Both the position numbers and the translations under genes were made by a program. Below the pieces are notes generated by a model, which worked only from the letters and a program-made list of their open reading frames with translations, was not told where the DNA came from and ran no database searches. This document shows, one piece after another, positions 11,801 to 22,810 of a DNA stretch of 59,613 bases. Source of the stretch: Symbiodinium natans (taxonomy: Eukaryota; Sar; Dinophyceae; Suessiales; Symbiodiniaceae). Each line of letters starts with the position of its first letter. The first letter of the stretch is position 1. The DNA lies in NCBI GenBank assembly GCA_905221605.1, contig CAJNDS010000257.1, positions 126,001-185,613 on the forward strand, in the 5' to 3' direction.

Positions 11801-12940
11801 AACCCCCGAGGTCTGCGAGACCAAGCGGGTTGACGACTGCACGGCGCCTGCAGATCTGGACGATCGCATCGCGCAGCTCGACTCGCACGAAACATGGAAC
11901 ACATCGCTATCGCTCAACATTCAGCAATTTTTCATCAGCATTTCTGAGAAGCTATTTTTGGTCGCTCTCCAAGGAAGGGGCTGTCTTTGGGGCCGGCCGG
12001 GAGCCCTGAGCGAGAAAGGGGCACTTGACGTGCGCGCGCGTGGGGACGGGACATACGAGACTTTTTTGGGAGCTCCGGCATCTTTGAGCCAGTCATGTCG
12101 TAGGATTTCATGACCTTTTTTCATGTGCACCAAGACCTTGGGAAGAATCGCTGGCCTGGGGGTCTGCAACCCTGCAGACTATTGCCCAGCACTCGGCATA
12201 TTCAATCATATTCACATGATGTGGGGACTCGGTGCATGTTGCAGAGCTTCTCGGAAGTTCGGGTGAGAGACGTGTTGCTTGCCAAGCGTTGTTGCATTGC
12301 TCTGCAGTGGGGACATTTACCTTGTGTGAGCGTGATAGTGAAAGATGCGCTTTAGCACAAGCTTCAGAGCGACAGTGAGGGTCTGTGTGCAGTGACCCGG
12401 ATAAGAAAGCGATACTTCCAGGTCGGTACCCTGGATTTCTTAAGGTCCTCATGTTTCAGACATGTTCGTGAACCCCCGCCGAAGACGACGTTAAGAAAGT
12501 TGAGGGGCCCATCGTCTCAAGTTCCTACGACCTGAGGCCCCTTAAGACGACCACAATGCTTTGGCTACCTTGGATTTCTTGATGTGATTTAGTATGGCAC
12601 TTTTTTCTCACACCTTTTGGTGCATCAGCTCCCTGCCGAGCTCCCCTATTAGGAAGCAGAATTCTGAGTAACAATCGATTGGTAAAACAATTGGGGAGGG
12701 GGGAGAGCATCGGAGAGCATCGGAGAGCCTTGGTGCCTGCGCAGCTCACGGAGACCATGGAAGCGGCCACGGCCACCAGGCCTGAGAGCTCTGAGAGCCT
12801 CTGAGAGAAGGAAAGTTAAGGAAAGTGGCGGGGGGGGCTACGTGTTTAGTTCCCCTTCTTGAAGAGAAGCAGGCCATTGCTGTCTCTCCTGGGGACTTCT
12901 CAGACATGTGAATGTCTCTTCGCGTGCAGGGCAGCGGTTT
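8840..12940. other. No gene recognised
   Basis: Several 90-180-codon frames exist on both strands, none with a domain or clear splice support. A three-unit GAGAGCATCG decamer lies at 12701-12730. Confidence 0.45.
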
Positions 12941-12942
12941 GT

Positions 12943-13188
12943 TCAATATGACAGTCGACTATATTGGCGGCGCGGTGCCCATGGAGGCAAGGAGTAGAAG
13001 AAGCAGCAGTGAAGCATGGGCAGGGCGAGGTAGAGCTGGGGGTCAGGCAGAAGCGCCTTTGCAAGAGTCTGACAGCTCTGTTCTGGAAGGACACGCATGG
13101 AGCCGACCACGGCAGCGGCGAACACAGCAGCGGTGAACACGATGACAGCCATGCGGGCACTGAAGCGCACACGGATGACGGAAGCCAT
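12943..13188 (-). CDS. Candidate N-terminus with signal-anchor-like sequence
   Basis: On the minus strand the ATG at 13188 starts MASVIRVRFSARMAVIVF followed by TAAVFAAAVVGSM, a basic region and an alanine-valine-rich hydrophobic core typical of a signal peptide or anchor, then RVLPEQSCQTLAKALLPD. The plus strand of the same bases is also open in two frames, one His, Asp and Gly rich. The alanine-codon-rich DNA makes all frames look plausible, so strand is unresolved. Confidence 0.25.
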   Translation of the reverse strand: MASVIRVRFSARMAVIVFTAAVFAAAVVGSMRVLPEQSCQTLAKALLPDPQLYLALPMLHCCFFYSLPPWAPRRQYSRLSY

Positions 13189-13652
13189 GGAGGAGGCTGT
13201 GGACTGCTTTCAGCTTTGCAAAGGGCTGCCCGATTCATGCAGCCCATGTATGCAGAGAGAGGGAATATATTTCAGTAAAAACTTGTCCAACAAGTGCATG
13301 GGGGCTTCCATGGGTTTCCCAAACTCGACATCGGTTAAGGTGTTGTGCGCAGTGGGCAAGTGGGAATGGGGAGTCAGACGAAGTGTAGTCGAATTGAAAT
13401 AGTCTCGCCGGCTCCAGACCTCGCTTCCGCGTCACTCCGTTTATCGCAATAAAGACGCTGTCTTGATGCCATACCAATGTTGAGAGGCCGGGGCAGGTGG
13501 CTGAGCATTCCGTCCCTTTAGCATCTCAGCACCGAGCTCCGAATGCACTTGCAGCATGGATGCTGATGTATTTGGGCGTGCTGGAGCGCGCGGGGCCAGT
13601 CACCCCCCAAACCACAAGCCAAGTGGAGTCGTAAAAAGGAGGAGGTCAATCA

Positions 13653-13695
13653 ACATCATCATCATCATCATCATCATCACCATCATCATCATCAT
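13653..13695 (+). repeat. (ATC)n microsatellite
   Basis: Thirteen to fourteen ATC units with one variant. Confidence 0.95.
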
Positions 13696-13973
13696 GACAG
13701 TTCGTAAGAGACAGAGCGGCAATTCAGTTTGGGTCAAGTTGGGCAGTTTTATTTGGGGTGATAGTTCAGGGGGAGCACAGCGCTGAAGGTTGGGAATCTA
13801 GGATTACCGGGATGATCAAGGCTGGAGTTGGGGGAGGCTTCGGAGGCTGGGCCGAGGCTTTTGCAGGGCCCAGGTGGGCGCGGCATTCGGGGGAAGCGAA
13901 CAGCTGATGTGAGCATGCTCTCGCTTTGTGTTTATGTCGCAAAGTGTCGCAACATCGCACGGACTGAACACGG

Positions 13974-14300
13974 GTGAGCGCCACGTGCAGGGGGCGTGGG
14001 GTCCCGGGCCCGTCATGGGCCGTCCTGATCCGTCCTGTATGCCCAGCAGCAGAAGAAGAAGCATCCAGATCGAGAGCGAGCAGAGGGAGCAGACAATCTA
14101 ACGAGCTAAGCGAGAGGGAATATGAGGGAATGATGGAAGGCCACTCCGACAGCGGAAGCCACTCCGACAGCGGAAGCCACTCCGACAGTGGAACCCACTC
14201 CGACAGTGGGACCCACTCCGACACCAGCCACTCCGACAGCGGGAGCCACGCGAGCCTGGAGCACAGTTCTGTACGTGCGGAGCCTTCTCAGATAGCATAG
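13974..14300 (+). CDS. Candidate exon encoding a HSDSGS hexapeptide repeat
   Basis: The frame ends in SRQSNELSEREYEGMMEG followed by about six copies of HSDSG(S/T), one shortened to HSDTS, then HASLEHSSVRAEPSQIA and a stop. The DNA unit is 18 bases and the substitutions keep the frame open and mostly conserve Ser, Asp and Gly, which argues for coding. Such low-complexity acidic, phosphorylatable repeats are usually disordered. The minus strand of the same repeat is also open (arginine and serine rich), so strand is not proven. Start and upstream exons are unknown. Confidence 0.38.
   Translation: MSATCRGRGVPGPSWAVLIRPVCPAAEEEASRSRASRGSRQSNELSEREYEGMMEGHSDSGSHSDSGSHSDSGTHSDSGTHSDTSHSDSGSHASLEHSSVRAEPSQIA
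14139..14250 (+). repeat. 18-bp tandem repeat
   Basis: The unit is GCCACTCCGACAGCGGAA or close variants. It appears about five times, with one copy shortened to 12 bases. The length is always a multiple of three. Confidence 0.9.
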
Positions 14301-15509
14301 CCAGGATGTTTCATCCAGAGAGCTAGGGAACCTCTTTTGAAAGTTTGCTGGAGCGGCGGCCTCGAGCGCCTCGAGTGCCTCGCAGTTTGTTTCACAGCTC
14401 GAGTAGTCCAGGGATCCATTAAAACCCACAGGATGTTCTCCTCGAGCCCATGCCTTGTCTTATCCATCTCTAGATTGCGGCTCGTTGTTTCCAGCCCTAT
14501 AGTGGTACCAAGAGCGCCTGTTGCCGCGCTTGCATCCGAATGACCACTGCAGGTGATGGACATGACTCTGGTCACAGGCGCCGGCATTCAGAAAGCAACA
14601 TGTAGCCGGGGTGTCGGCTTGCTGTCGGCTTGTCGAAGTGGTTCTCTCTGCACCTAATTTACACTGCGCTGCATACTGCAGTATGCTGCAGTATGGTGCA
14701 GTGCTTCTTTCAATTGCGAAAGGCGGCTCTCTGGTGGCCAGGCGCCTGGCCTTCCCTTACCTGCAGCGAGTTTCAAATTTTCGAGTGCAGCAGTGGCTTG
14801 TACTTCGATGGTTCACATGTAGCATCGTTGCAGCATGAATTAGCTTCTACCGAGGCAGCTATCACAGCTACTCCGAGTGCTTGGTGAAAGAGTGTGAGCA
14901 TGACCGCTCTGCGTTGTTGGCACATCTTGAAAGCGTATTGGTATTTCGTTCTGTTGCTTTCAAGACATTTTGATGATTTGCCCGTGAGAGGAAGTCTCAG
15001 AAAGCTGTGGCAGCTTTCCCGACTTCTTTACCTTGATTGGTCACGCAGGCGGCACCTACAAATCAATCGCAAACGATTTACGGGTACTTGTGCGGTTTGG
15101 CTACCTGAGCTGGCAGAGACCAACACGGAGCTCTGGACATGATGACAGCAGTAAGATACATTCAGGTCCCCAGAAGGTCTGAAGCTGCTTTCCTTCTTGG
15201 CCAAGCGGAAGGCCTCAAGTGACTTGCTGCTGTTGCCTGTCGGCCAGGTGTTGGCCTTATGATCTTTGAGAGCGGCATGCACTTTGACTTCGAGAAAGCA
15301 AAGGCTGGTGTTTCTGCTGCAGATTGAAGAAGATTTTGGTAGTAATGCATTCGAAAAATGCATGTCTCGGCTCGTTGCAGAAGTGCTGAGACCGAAAAAG
15401 CTACTGCTGGCAATCTCGCCCTCGCTTTGCTTTTGGCTCTGCATTGCGATCCCCGTGCATTCTGTTCTGCTCCTTCATGCTCCTTCTTTGTCTTTCGTTT
15501 GTCTGTTTT
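14301..15509. other. No gene recognised
   Basis: A ten-base CTGCAGTATG repeat lies at about 14671-14704. Confidence 0.5.
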
Positions 15510-15565
15510 CCCTCTCTCTCCCTCTCACTCTCCCTCTCCCTCCTCTCCTCACGGACTCATGCCTG

Positions 15566-15599
<34 letters not shown>

Positions 15600-15600
15600 T

Positions 15601-15631
<31 letters not shown>

Positions 15632-15775
15632 TTCTCTCTTTCTCGTTCTCTTTCTCTTTCTCTTCCTCTTCCTCTTCCTCTTCCTCTTCCTCTTTCTCTT
15701 TCTCTTTCTCTTTCTCTTTCTCTATGTATATGTTTCTCGCTGTCTCTTTCTCTTCTCTCTGTGCCTCTCTCTGTC
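15510..15775 (+). repeat. Polypyrimidine tract (CT, TTTCTC, TTCCTC)n
   Basis: About 260 bases of CT, CTTTCT and CTTCCT blocks. A 344-codon open frame crosses it only because it lacks the bases needed for stops. Confidence 0.95.
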
Positions 15776-16429
15776 TCCCCCTTCCATCCCCCCCTCCTCT
15801 GGCATCGGGTTCAGGTCCGCTGCTTTGTAACTTTGAGACTTTTGAAACTCTATTGTGCCTCGGTGCGTGTTGATGGCCAGAGAACACAGCGGACGAGATG
15901 GCCGGAGATGGCCCTCGGTGCCGCCTTGCGCTGGACGTGCGCAGTTTTCGTTTGTTCCGGCTCGCGCGCATTCCGAACAGTACTGGATAAGGCTGCACAC
16001 CCACTACTCGTGCAACTGTGCGTTCGAGCATGCGTTCCGGATGGCGCGAGCACGAGCGAAAGCTGTCACGTGACAAACCAAACTTATCTGATCTACTTGG
16101 GGCAGTACTCAGAGTCGTGTCCGTCTTTATCTGTCTTTAGCAGGGCTAGGCGACGTGAAGAGGCATTGCCGATGAAGGCTGTGAGGCTGGGTTCAAATCA
16201 GGTTTACTCAAGCTTGACCCCGCTGACAGATCGTTGGCATTCCTGCCTGCTGCGTCGCTGTGCTTGGCACAATTCTTCCACTGGTCAGGAGCCAAGTTGA
16301 AACAACCCGCGCCTCTTTGCATTACTAGATTGTGGCTTTCTCCTGGTCGAAGTGCAAGTGTCTGCCAGTGCCTTCTGCGACCTTCTTTCATTTTCTTTCA
16401 GATCGTTGGGAGCTTGCTGACCGTGCTGT

Positions 16430-16945
16430 TTGGACGGCCCTTCATGCCCGGCCCTCGGCGTCCTTGGCTCCTTGTCCGTGTTTTGCCAGCAGGCCCTAAA
16501 TCACACCAAGCAGGCCCTCGCAGACACGGAAAGACTCATGTTGTCAGACTTGTCAGCTCAAGTCTTGTGCTGTAAGGCCGGACGGAATCTCTGCAGGGAC
16601 CGCGCTGGCTCCGACAAGTGCGCCTGGGGAACCGGAACACATCGGAACTACACAGGGGATGTCTGGGACTCTTTGAGCGCACGGGCGCCTCGAGGCGTGG
16701 GCATCGCGCTCCGCCTCCTCGGAGAGGCAGGTGTCCTCCAGGAGAACTTCGGACAGGCACCTGATTACCTGACCTTGTACACAGATCGCACGGGTCACAT
16801 TGGCTTCAGTTCTGCCTGGTCACGCTTCTGGTGGGGAATCGCGTTGGTGGCGTGGGAGCTCGATTGGGTGTCATCAACCGAGCACTTAGAGCCTGCACTT
16901 CGTGCGCAGGCCATCATCACAGCAGCCTTCGTGGTTAGAAGCTGA
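16430..16945 (+). CDS. Long open frame, possible exon
   Basis: The frame includes GVLGSLSVFCQQALNHTK, QALADTERLMLSDLSAQVL, RGVGIALRLLGEAGVLQEN and APDYLTLYTDRTGHIGF over 171 codons. A strong acceptor (CATTTTCTTTCAG) lies at 16401, but it leads in phase into a stop before this frame. It is either a chance frame or one entered from another site. No family is recognised. Confidence 0.22.
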   Translation: MDGPSCPALGVLGSLSVFCQQALNHTKQALADTERLMLSDLSAQVLCCKAGRNLCRDRAGSDKCAWGTGTHRNYTGDVWDSLSARAPRGVGIALRLLGEAGVLQENFGQAPDYLTLYTDRTGHIGFSSAWSRFWWGIALVAWELDWVSSTEHLEPALRAQAIITAAFVVRS

Positions 16946-18457
16946 GAATTTGCTCAGAGAGTTTCACCAATTTTTCGAGGGAGAAGGTGGGTACGGATGC
17001 GTGCGGATCCATGAGAGACGCAAGTGACATGCAAAAGTGGTATCGTGAGGATGACATCCTTTCCCTGGTGCTGTTCAACGTCTTGTTCAGCTTCCACCTT
17101 AGCAGCTGTAGCATCCAAGATTCCAAGGACTACAGAGCGGTCATGCGAGTCATGTGAGAGTGAATGCCTCGCCTGCGTATGAGAGGCTTGGGTGGGGAGT
17201 TCGACATGTTCAAGACTGTTGCCAGTGACTGAGTTGGACCGCAAGGAAGTCAGACTGTCAAGTGCATGATGAAAGCACGACACGGCCTGAGATCGCGCCC
17301 ATCATTGGCATTGCTTTCATGCTCTTTGCCATGTTCTTGGCAGTGAAGCGCCTTGGGAGCAATGAGCAGCAATAAACCAACATCCCATGCGTAGTGCACC
17401 TGCCCTGCTGCAAGAGTCTCGCGCTTGATTTGCTAAGTTTCTGGCCGAAGTTCCTGCCTCAATACATTCTCGCCAGGGTGCGCCGCATGTGTTTGAGAGA
17501 GAGAGAGAGAGATAACACATGTGAGAAATTGGGGAGGCTTTCGGTACTTTCGGGAAGGTTTACTGGACGTCAGTCTTGTTGGGAGGGGGGATTCCCTTGT
17601 GGGGGGCCTGATGGGTTGGAATACATAAGCAGCCAAGCTTGCATCATGGAATCGACATGGCGCCTAGCCCCACAACATGAAGTGGAGCCAGGAGGGGGAA
17701 AAGGGGATTCCGTGGGCAGGTCTTCGCATGTGTCCAGGGTGATTTGGGGTTGGGGGGAGGGAAACGTTGTCTGCGGTTCGGCTTTCGGTGCATTGGGGGC
17801 ACCGATCCTTGTGAATCAGTTGGCGCGCACGCTGCTTCGCAAAGGACAGGGGCCGTGCTGGGCTTCTGTGAGCTTCCTGAGCTACCTCCGACCTGAGTGG
17901 GTGGGAGGGTCGATAGCAAAAGGAACCGCTGACACGCTTTAATCCATGCCTGTGCCTTGAGCAATGTCCTCAGGTACCCAACAAACGTGACCCGGGAGCC
18001 AAAATCTCTGCCCAAGACGAGGCCAAAATGGCAGCGGCTTTCTTGTCGCATCTCACGTATGCACGCAGATTGACATTGCCCTGGAACGGGATGTCAGGCT
18101 CTCTTCTTCTTCATGTTCGTGCGAGACTGAGCCGACATCCACTGCAGTCAGTCACGAAAGCCCGCAGCAGCCAGCTCCAAGGGTCTTTATGTGGCTCGTG
18201 TCTTTGTAGCAGGTTATACCTGAAAAATGGGGTTGGGGAGGGGGTGGAGGGGAGGTCCCATTTTATGACTGCACGGACCATATGCCTCCAAACCATAGTG
18301 CACGAATGTCTAAGCTATGTGACCGCTTGTTCGGCAATTGCGTGAGGAGTGTGTGTGTGTGTGTTGAGTCTGGTGTTTAGATAAGCGCTTGTTCACGAGT
18401 CTTTTTGTGCATGCGACAGTTTGCGGCTTTTGAGATGCACTTGTCGTTGTCTTGCAG
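16946..18457. other. No gene recognised
   Basis: Short (GA)n at 17493-17512 and (GT)n at 18346-18364 only. Confidence 0.5.
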
Positions 18458-18657
18458 ACGTTGCAGTGCCTCCCTATCACAAACTCAGCCGGCCAAACCA
18501 AGCAACCCAAGACCGGCACGAAAAGGAGGGGCAGCGTCAAGCCACAAGCCTGCAAAAAGTCAAAGGGAGTCAAAGACGCCCAGCTTTGGAAGATGCAGTA
18601 GTTTACGCAGCCGATGTCCTTGCTGAGTGTGTCGTCCTCGAAGCCCAGGACGAATGA
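18458..18657 (+). CDS. Candidate terminal exon, unknown
   Basis: The acceptor TTGTCGTTGTCTTGCAG precedes a frame reading VAVPPYHKLSRPNQATQ, DRHEKEGQRQATSLQK and LEDAVVYAADVLAECVVLE, closing AQDE with TGA. A second frame of the same exon is also open (Ser, Pro and Lys rich). The helical acidic C-terminus favours the first. No upstream exon could be joined. Confidence 0.28.
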
Positions 18658-18865
18658 TGGTCGCGTCTGATTGTCTCTCTCATGTGCATTGCATTTCTCG
18701 AGGAAAGTATGTGCCAGAAGATGCATGCCTCTCGCATCCTTTTGCCATAACTTCTCGACGTGTTTCTTTCATCTTCTTACTTTCTTGTTCGATTCCCATG
18801 GTTCGTTCGAAGGCTCCCAGCTTCTAGTAGGCAAGTGACGAATCTGCCGCTTTGCTTTTCCTCAG

Positions 18866-19327
18866 GATGACACGGCACACTCAGAAGGTAATCAGGCAAA
18901 TCTTCAGCGTATCGTGGGACGGGGGAGGCAGATGCACTCTTTCCAAGCCTCTCAGAATAAAGTCCGTCTATAAGACAGAATGGGGTCTCCTGTTCTTTCC
19001 ACAGAGCTCCAGGCTCTGCTTTTCGTGTACGCAACGATTACCCACTTCCTGGGCACGCACCTGCCTGGAGCCCTGCAGCCTTCATGTACCTCCATTGTCT
19101 GGTCACGTTATGCATTGTACTGCATAGCCACGCTCGAAGCCAGCGAAGCTTTTCTCGTAGCTGCAAAAGCAGTTGTCATGGTGTGCTGCGTTGTGCTTGT
19201 GGCTTCTTCCTTAAAGGTGGGGATGCTTCATCGCCGGCATGTCTTTTGCCTGCCTGAATCCGCCTCATCATGCCCATCATGCCAGCATCTCAGCGCGCAG
19301 CACTCCGGGGAGGCTGATGGCCTGTGA
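18866..19327 (+). CDS. Candidate multipass membrane protein, last three exons (partial)
   Basis: The model joins a 22-nt microexon (18866-18887, acceptor TTTTCCTCAG, donor GTAATC), a 212-nt exon (19005-19216, acceptor TTCTTTCCACAG, donor GTGGGG) and a terminal exon (19286-19327, stop TGA). All phases agree. The joined peptide starts DDTAHSEELQALLFVYAT, contains hydrophobic segments near ALLFVYATITHFLG and AVVMVCCVVLVASSL, and ends HLSAQHSGEADGL. An upstream exon ending SCSIPM at about 18799 would also fit in phase. The introns are 117 and 69 bases. I do not recognise the family. Inference rests on splice signals, phase and composition only; the first exon and the start codon are not defined. 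Confidence 0.45.
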
Positions 19328-20100
19328 TGGCTCTCACATGCTCTACGATTCCAGGTCTGGGTGAAGCAGACGAAGCGCGTGACCTCCTGGATGATTCGCA
19401 GGGAGCCCCTGGAGGGCCTAGTAGGGCCTAAAATCCGAGAGGACTTATAGCAGTTTGCTGTGTGGTCGTTCCAGTCTTGAGTTCCGTGTTACGTTGCACA
19501 GACATAGATCGACGTGATTTTCGTGTGCTTCTTCCTGTTGTTGACCCCGCGCCCCAAACGGAGCTGTGGAGACTCGAGCCCCGATGGTTGCTGGAGACTG
19601 CCTGAGGCATTTTCTTTTCTGGCACAGTGGCCTTCACCATCCCCTTGGGGCAGCTGATGTCCATCGATGCCTTTTGGAAAGGCCACCGCGAGCGCCACCG
19701 CGAGCGCCACCGAAGTCCCGGAAGAGCGCCGCAAGAAATTCAGAGCACTGCAGACAATATTCAATACCAAAACATGGCAAGCCGCACTCCTTTTCTGATT
19801 TCGAGCCCTCAAAGTGCACTCATGCCAGACTCACGTCTAGTGCCGGGCACACTGTGTTCTTGCCACATAGCATGTGAACAATGGTAAGCCTGCCGTACAA
19901 CACTTCGAGTGCATGGACTGTGAGCTATGCGTGGCTATCTGTAGCATCGAAGAGCAAACCAGCATCAGGGTTTAGACGTTTAGGCCTGTCGGAAGCTGTG
20001 TTGCAGGCAGCATCATGGGCATCTTCGCGTGCATCGGAACAAAGGCCATCCATCGAGATCAAGGTTTCTCTAGGTGTTATCTATCTCTGCCAATTTTCGG
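19328..20100. other. No gene recognised
   Basis: A 12-base repeat (CGAGCGCCACCG) lies at about 19682-19714. Confidence 0.5.
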
Positions 20101-20208
20101 GGTGCGTGTGCGTGCGTGTGCGTGTGCGTGTGCGTGTGCGTGTGCGTGTGCGTGTGCGTGAGCGTGTGCGTGTGCGTGGGTGTGTGTGTGTGTGTGTGCC
20201 TGTGTGAC
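20101..20208 (+). repeat. (GTGTGC)n alternating purine-pyrimidine tract
   Basis: About 100 bases of GTGCGT/GTGTGC and TG repeats, prone to Z-DNA. Confidence 0.95.
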
Positions 20209-20586
20209 CACAGGTGTAGGACCGGTGCAGGACAGGTGGATCATCGTGTGGGCAAGCAGGTTGCTGATGGATTGCCGAAAGTTGGCGTACAGCAATCTTC
20301 CCACCGCCAAACGCTCAACGGTCAAGAGTGTCCTTCAGCTTGTCTTATGTTACAAGGTCTTGTCAGGGGTGTTTGGGCCTTTGCCATCTTCCTAGACGCA
20401 GGTCGTCTGCGCGCCGTTCATGGGCAAAGCGCGATGGGTGATCGGTTGGGCCATGGTGGGGCGAGCTGAATTTGCGTGCGGCACCTATGAAGGGACCCGT
20501 CGGCAATTGCATCTCTCGGGGCGAAGTTGCCAAGGTACTTGATTGCTCAAATGGCGCTCTCCGCGGGAATGTTGGATTCAGCGCAC

Positions 20587-20795
20587 CTGGACTCAATGAT
20601 CAGTCGGGAACAGCTTCCTGTCGTCAGGTGTCCAGCCCAGACATGTGAAGCTGAGCCCTCCAAGATGTTCAGTGCATGCAAGCCTGGTATCGTATGCATC
20701 TCTTGCCGTTTGCGAGCGATCTCATTCTCAAGCTTTTGTTTATTGGTTTGCATTTCTCCTTCCGCTACAGTTTCCCGCAATGTGACGATTGTGAG
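20587..20795 (-). CDS. Candidate coiled-coil exon pair (partial)
   Basis: On the minus strand, a strong acceptor (CCCCTGTTGCCCATATCAG) precedes exon 20795-20684. It encodes LTIVTLRETVAEGEMQTNK and then QKLENEIARKRQEMH, a charged heptad-like helix typical of coiled coils. It ends CCAG before a GC donor. A possible next exon, 20617-20587 (SCSRLIIES), follows a 66-base intron in phase. The gene is incomplete at both ends and the family cannot be named. A long run free of glycine and proline makes chance unlikely but not impossible. Confidence 0.42.
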
Positions 20796-21148
20796 CTGAT
20801 ATGGGCAACAGGGGCACATTGACGTTGACACTTTCCGCCTTGACCAAGGACCTTCTCAATCGTGATTTGGGCACTTCTCTATGTATCTGCTGGCATGATT
20901 ATGCTGAGCTTCTGAGCTCCTCGAGCTGAGCCAACAACTTGGGTAGGGTTTTTTGGGATTCAGTGTTCATTTAGAGAAGCCACAAGCCCTATGTCTGGAC
21001 GTATCTGGACCTCAGTGTGAGGGTGCTACAGCCGAGAGCCAAGAGTATGTGGGATCAGTAGAACATCAGGTGATTCAGAGCAAGGCAGCGACGCTGGCAG
21101 TGCCAGCATGCTAGGGCCACTACTGGTAGGAGAGGGAGGGATAGAGTC

Positions 21149-21929
21149 TCAGAGGGCGGGGGAGGGGGAGGGGGGAAGAGAGCGAGGCAGAAGCAAAAGG
21201 GGAGAGCTTAACGCCAGGCCACCATCTTCGCGCCCTTCATCTTCAGATTCCTTCTGAACCGATATGTCGCGTCCGAGGGTCTCGGCGAGGTAGGGGAGTG
21301 TTTGAACAGTCGAGCTTGGCGTCATGTGCCTCCCAGTTTCGCGCTTGGTCAGGGAGCTGCTGGCACGGGTTTCAGCGACTCGCCGCGCGCCGAGAGAGTC
21401 CTCCACAAACACCTACATGTTCACGGGCTTCAGGTGCCCATAGATATCGAAAAACTTGTGCTTATCCCAGGGATTCGGACATTTGGGGCGAGGAGAAGGA
21501 GCCAGGATCCCAGAGAATGAGCAGGATAGATGAGGATCTTTCTTCAGAGTGGCCAGATGAACGCGTGCGCACCGATATATGCCAAGGAACAAGAAAGAGG
21601 ACGATTTAGAGGACGTTTCTGTATTGACGTACATGTGCGCCAGTCACCTGTGGAACGTGCTTTGCAAGGCGCACGTTGAGGCGTTGAGGCATGTGAGCTC
21701 TCGGAGTTTCCACCGTTGCTGGTGGTTTGTAGTCGCGCCAGTCAGATTCCTGGCACATTGACATGGCCGCGCCAGTGTCGAGTCTAGCGAGATTGGGGTT
21801 CTTCTCGTTCCACGTCTGCAGTTCCATCGGGCATGGCATTGCATTCGCAAAGCAGAACAAAGAGATGGCCATCTCTGATGGAAGCATGTCTGGCCATCTT
21901 ACAATAACTTCTCTAAAACCCTGAATCAA
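21149..21929 (-). CDS. Candidate coding region of unknown function with an in-frame stop
   Basis: The minus strand holds two open stretches. 21929-21606 encodes REVIVRWPDMLPSEMAISL, then FCFANAM, then NLARLDTGAAMSMC. The first part resembles the helical repeats of organellar RNA-binding (RAP/OPR-like) proteins. 21634-21149, in another frame, reads KCPNPWDKHKFFDIYGHL, then KPVNM, a TAG codon, and on in the same frame with VFVEDSLGARRVAETR and TVQTLPYLAETLGRDIS. The abrupt stop within otherwise continuous protein-like sequence suggests decay or a missed exon boundary. The tetrapeptide DTGA is the aspartic-protease signature, but the surrounding residues do not support a retropepsin. I cannot name the family. 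Confidence 0.3.
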
Positions 21930-22039
21930 CTTCTTGTCTCACTTCCGACTGTCTACCCCCGCTTCCCGCCCCCAGCTCAACATTCAGCACTGTCTCTCTC
22001 TCTCTCTCTCTGTCTCTCCCTGTCCGGCTCTCTCTCCAT

Positions 22040-22149
22040 ACCTTCTCTTCAGTCTCCCTATGCTCTCTTCCCGGTCCTTGCGGTTCATAAGCGAACCTTC
22101 TCTTCAGTCTCCCTATCCTCTCTTCCCGGTCCTTGCGGTTCATAAGCGA
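22040..22149 (+). repeat. Perfectly spaced 55-bp tandem duplication
   Basis: The block ACCTTCTCTTCAGTCTCCCT onwards for 55 bases occurs twice in direct succession (22040-22094 and 22095-22149) and differs at one base. It follows a short (CT)n tract. Confidence 0.93.
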
Positions 22150-22810
22150 CGAGCTTGGAGTGTATCATATCAGCAACGGTTTCTGCGGATGGGGGCGGCG
22201 CTCTGCAAGATTGCGTATCCTTTCTGCGCTTTGTGAGCCGTGTGTTGTACAGCCCCCCCCCAACTTCCTCTCTTCTGGGCTTTGCGTTCTCATGCCGTTC
22301 ATGCCATGCAGTATCAGTTGTTGCAGGACATCGATGTTGCAGGGGCATTGAAGTCCAAGACTCTGCCGGGGCACCCACACTGCTGGACAGATGCACCACC
22401 ATTCCGGCTTTGCTGTTCAGATATGATGCTACCTGGTGCTGGTTCCTTGGATTTCGAAGTCCCTACCTTGCCAAGGTACGGACAGTCCAGCCCGGGTGGT
22501 GATGCCTGGCTCAATCATTGCTGCTACTGACTGCGACATGATTGGTTCCACAGCTCTGCGAAGTTGTGTCAGGCTGCACCTGGAAGCGAAGCAACCTAAT
22601 GTTTCAGTACTTTACTAAGCTTGGTCTTTGCCAAGCAGGCAGCAGGCCTTTTGCTTGCAGCCGGTTGCAATGCTGAGTGCTCTGCAAAGCTTCTCTGAGA
22701 GGCTCGTGATAGCCTTGAGAGCCTAGAGAGCCCAGTTCATGCGCCAAGGAGATGAAAGCGGCCTCCCCAGCTTGAAGAGGAGCACGCCAGTAGATGCGCC
22801 AACTGCCTGA

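Noticed and set aside
12912-13402. Plus-strand His/Asp/Gly-rich and Ala/Thr-rich frames
   Set aside because: Three frames and the antisense strand are all open over GC-rich alanine-codon-like DNA, so no frame can be preferred on the plus strand.
15266-16300. 344-codon open frame, the longest in the window
   Set aside because: Its middle third is the CT tract and the flanks show no domain. Overlapping frames are equally open.
21606-21929. Retropepsin based on LDTGA
   Set aside because: The residues before and after do not fit the hydrophobic pattern around a retropepsin active site, and no second motif or gag/reverse transcriptase neighbour is seen.
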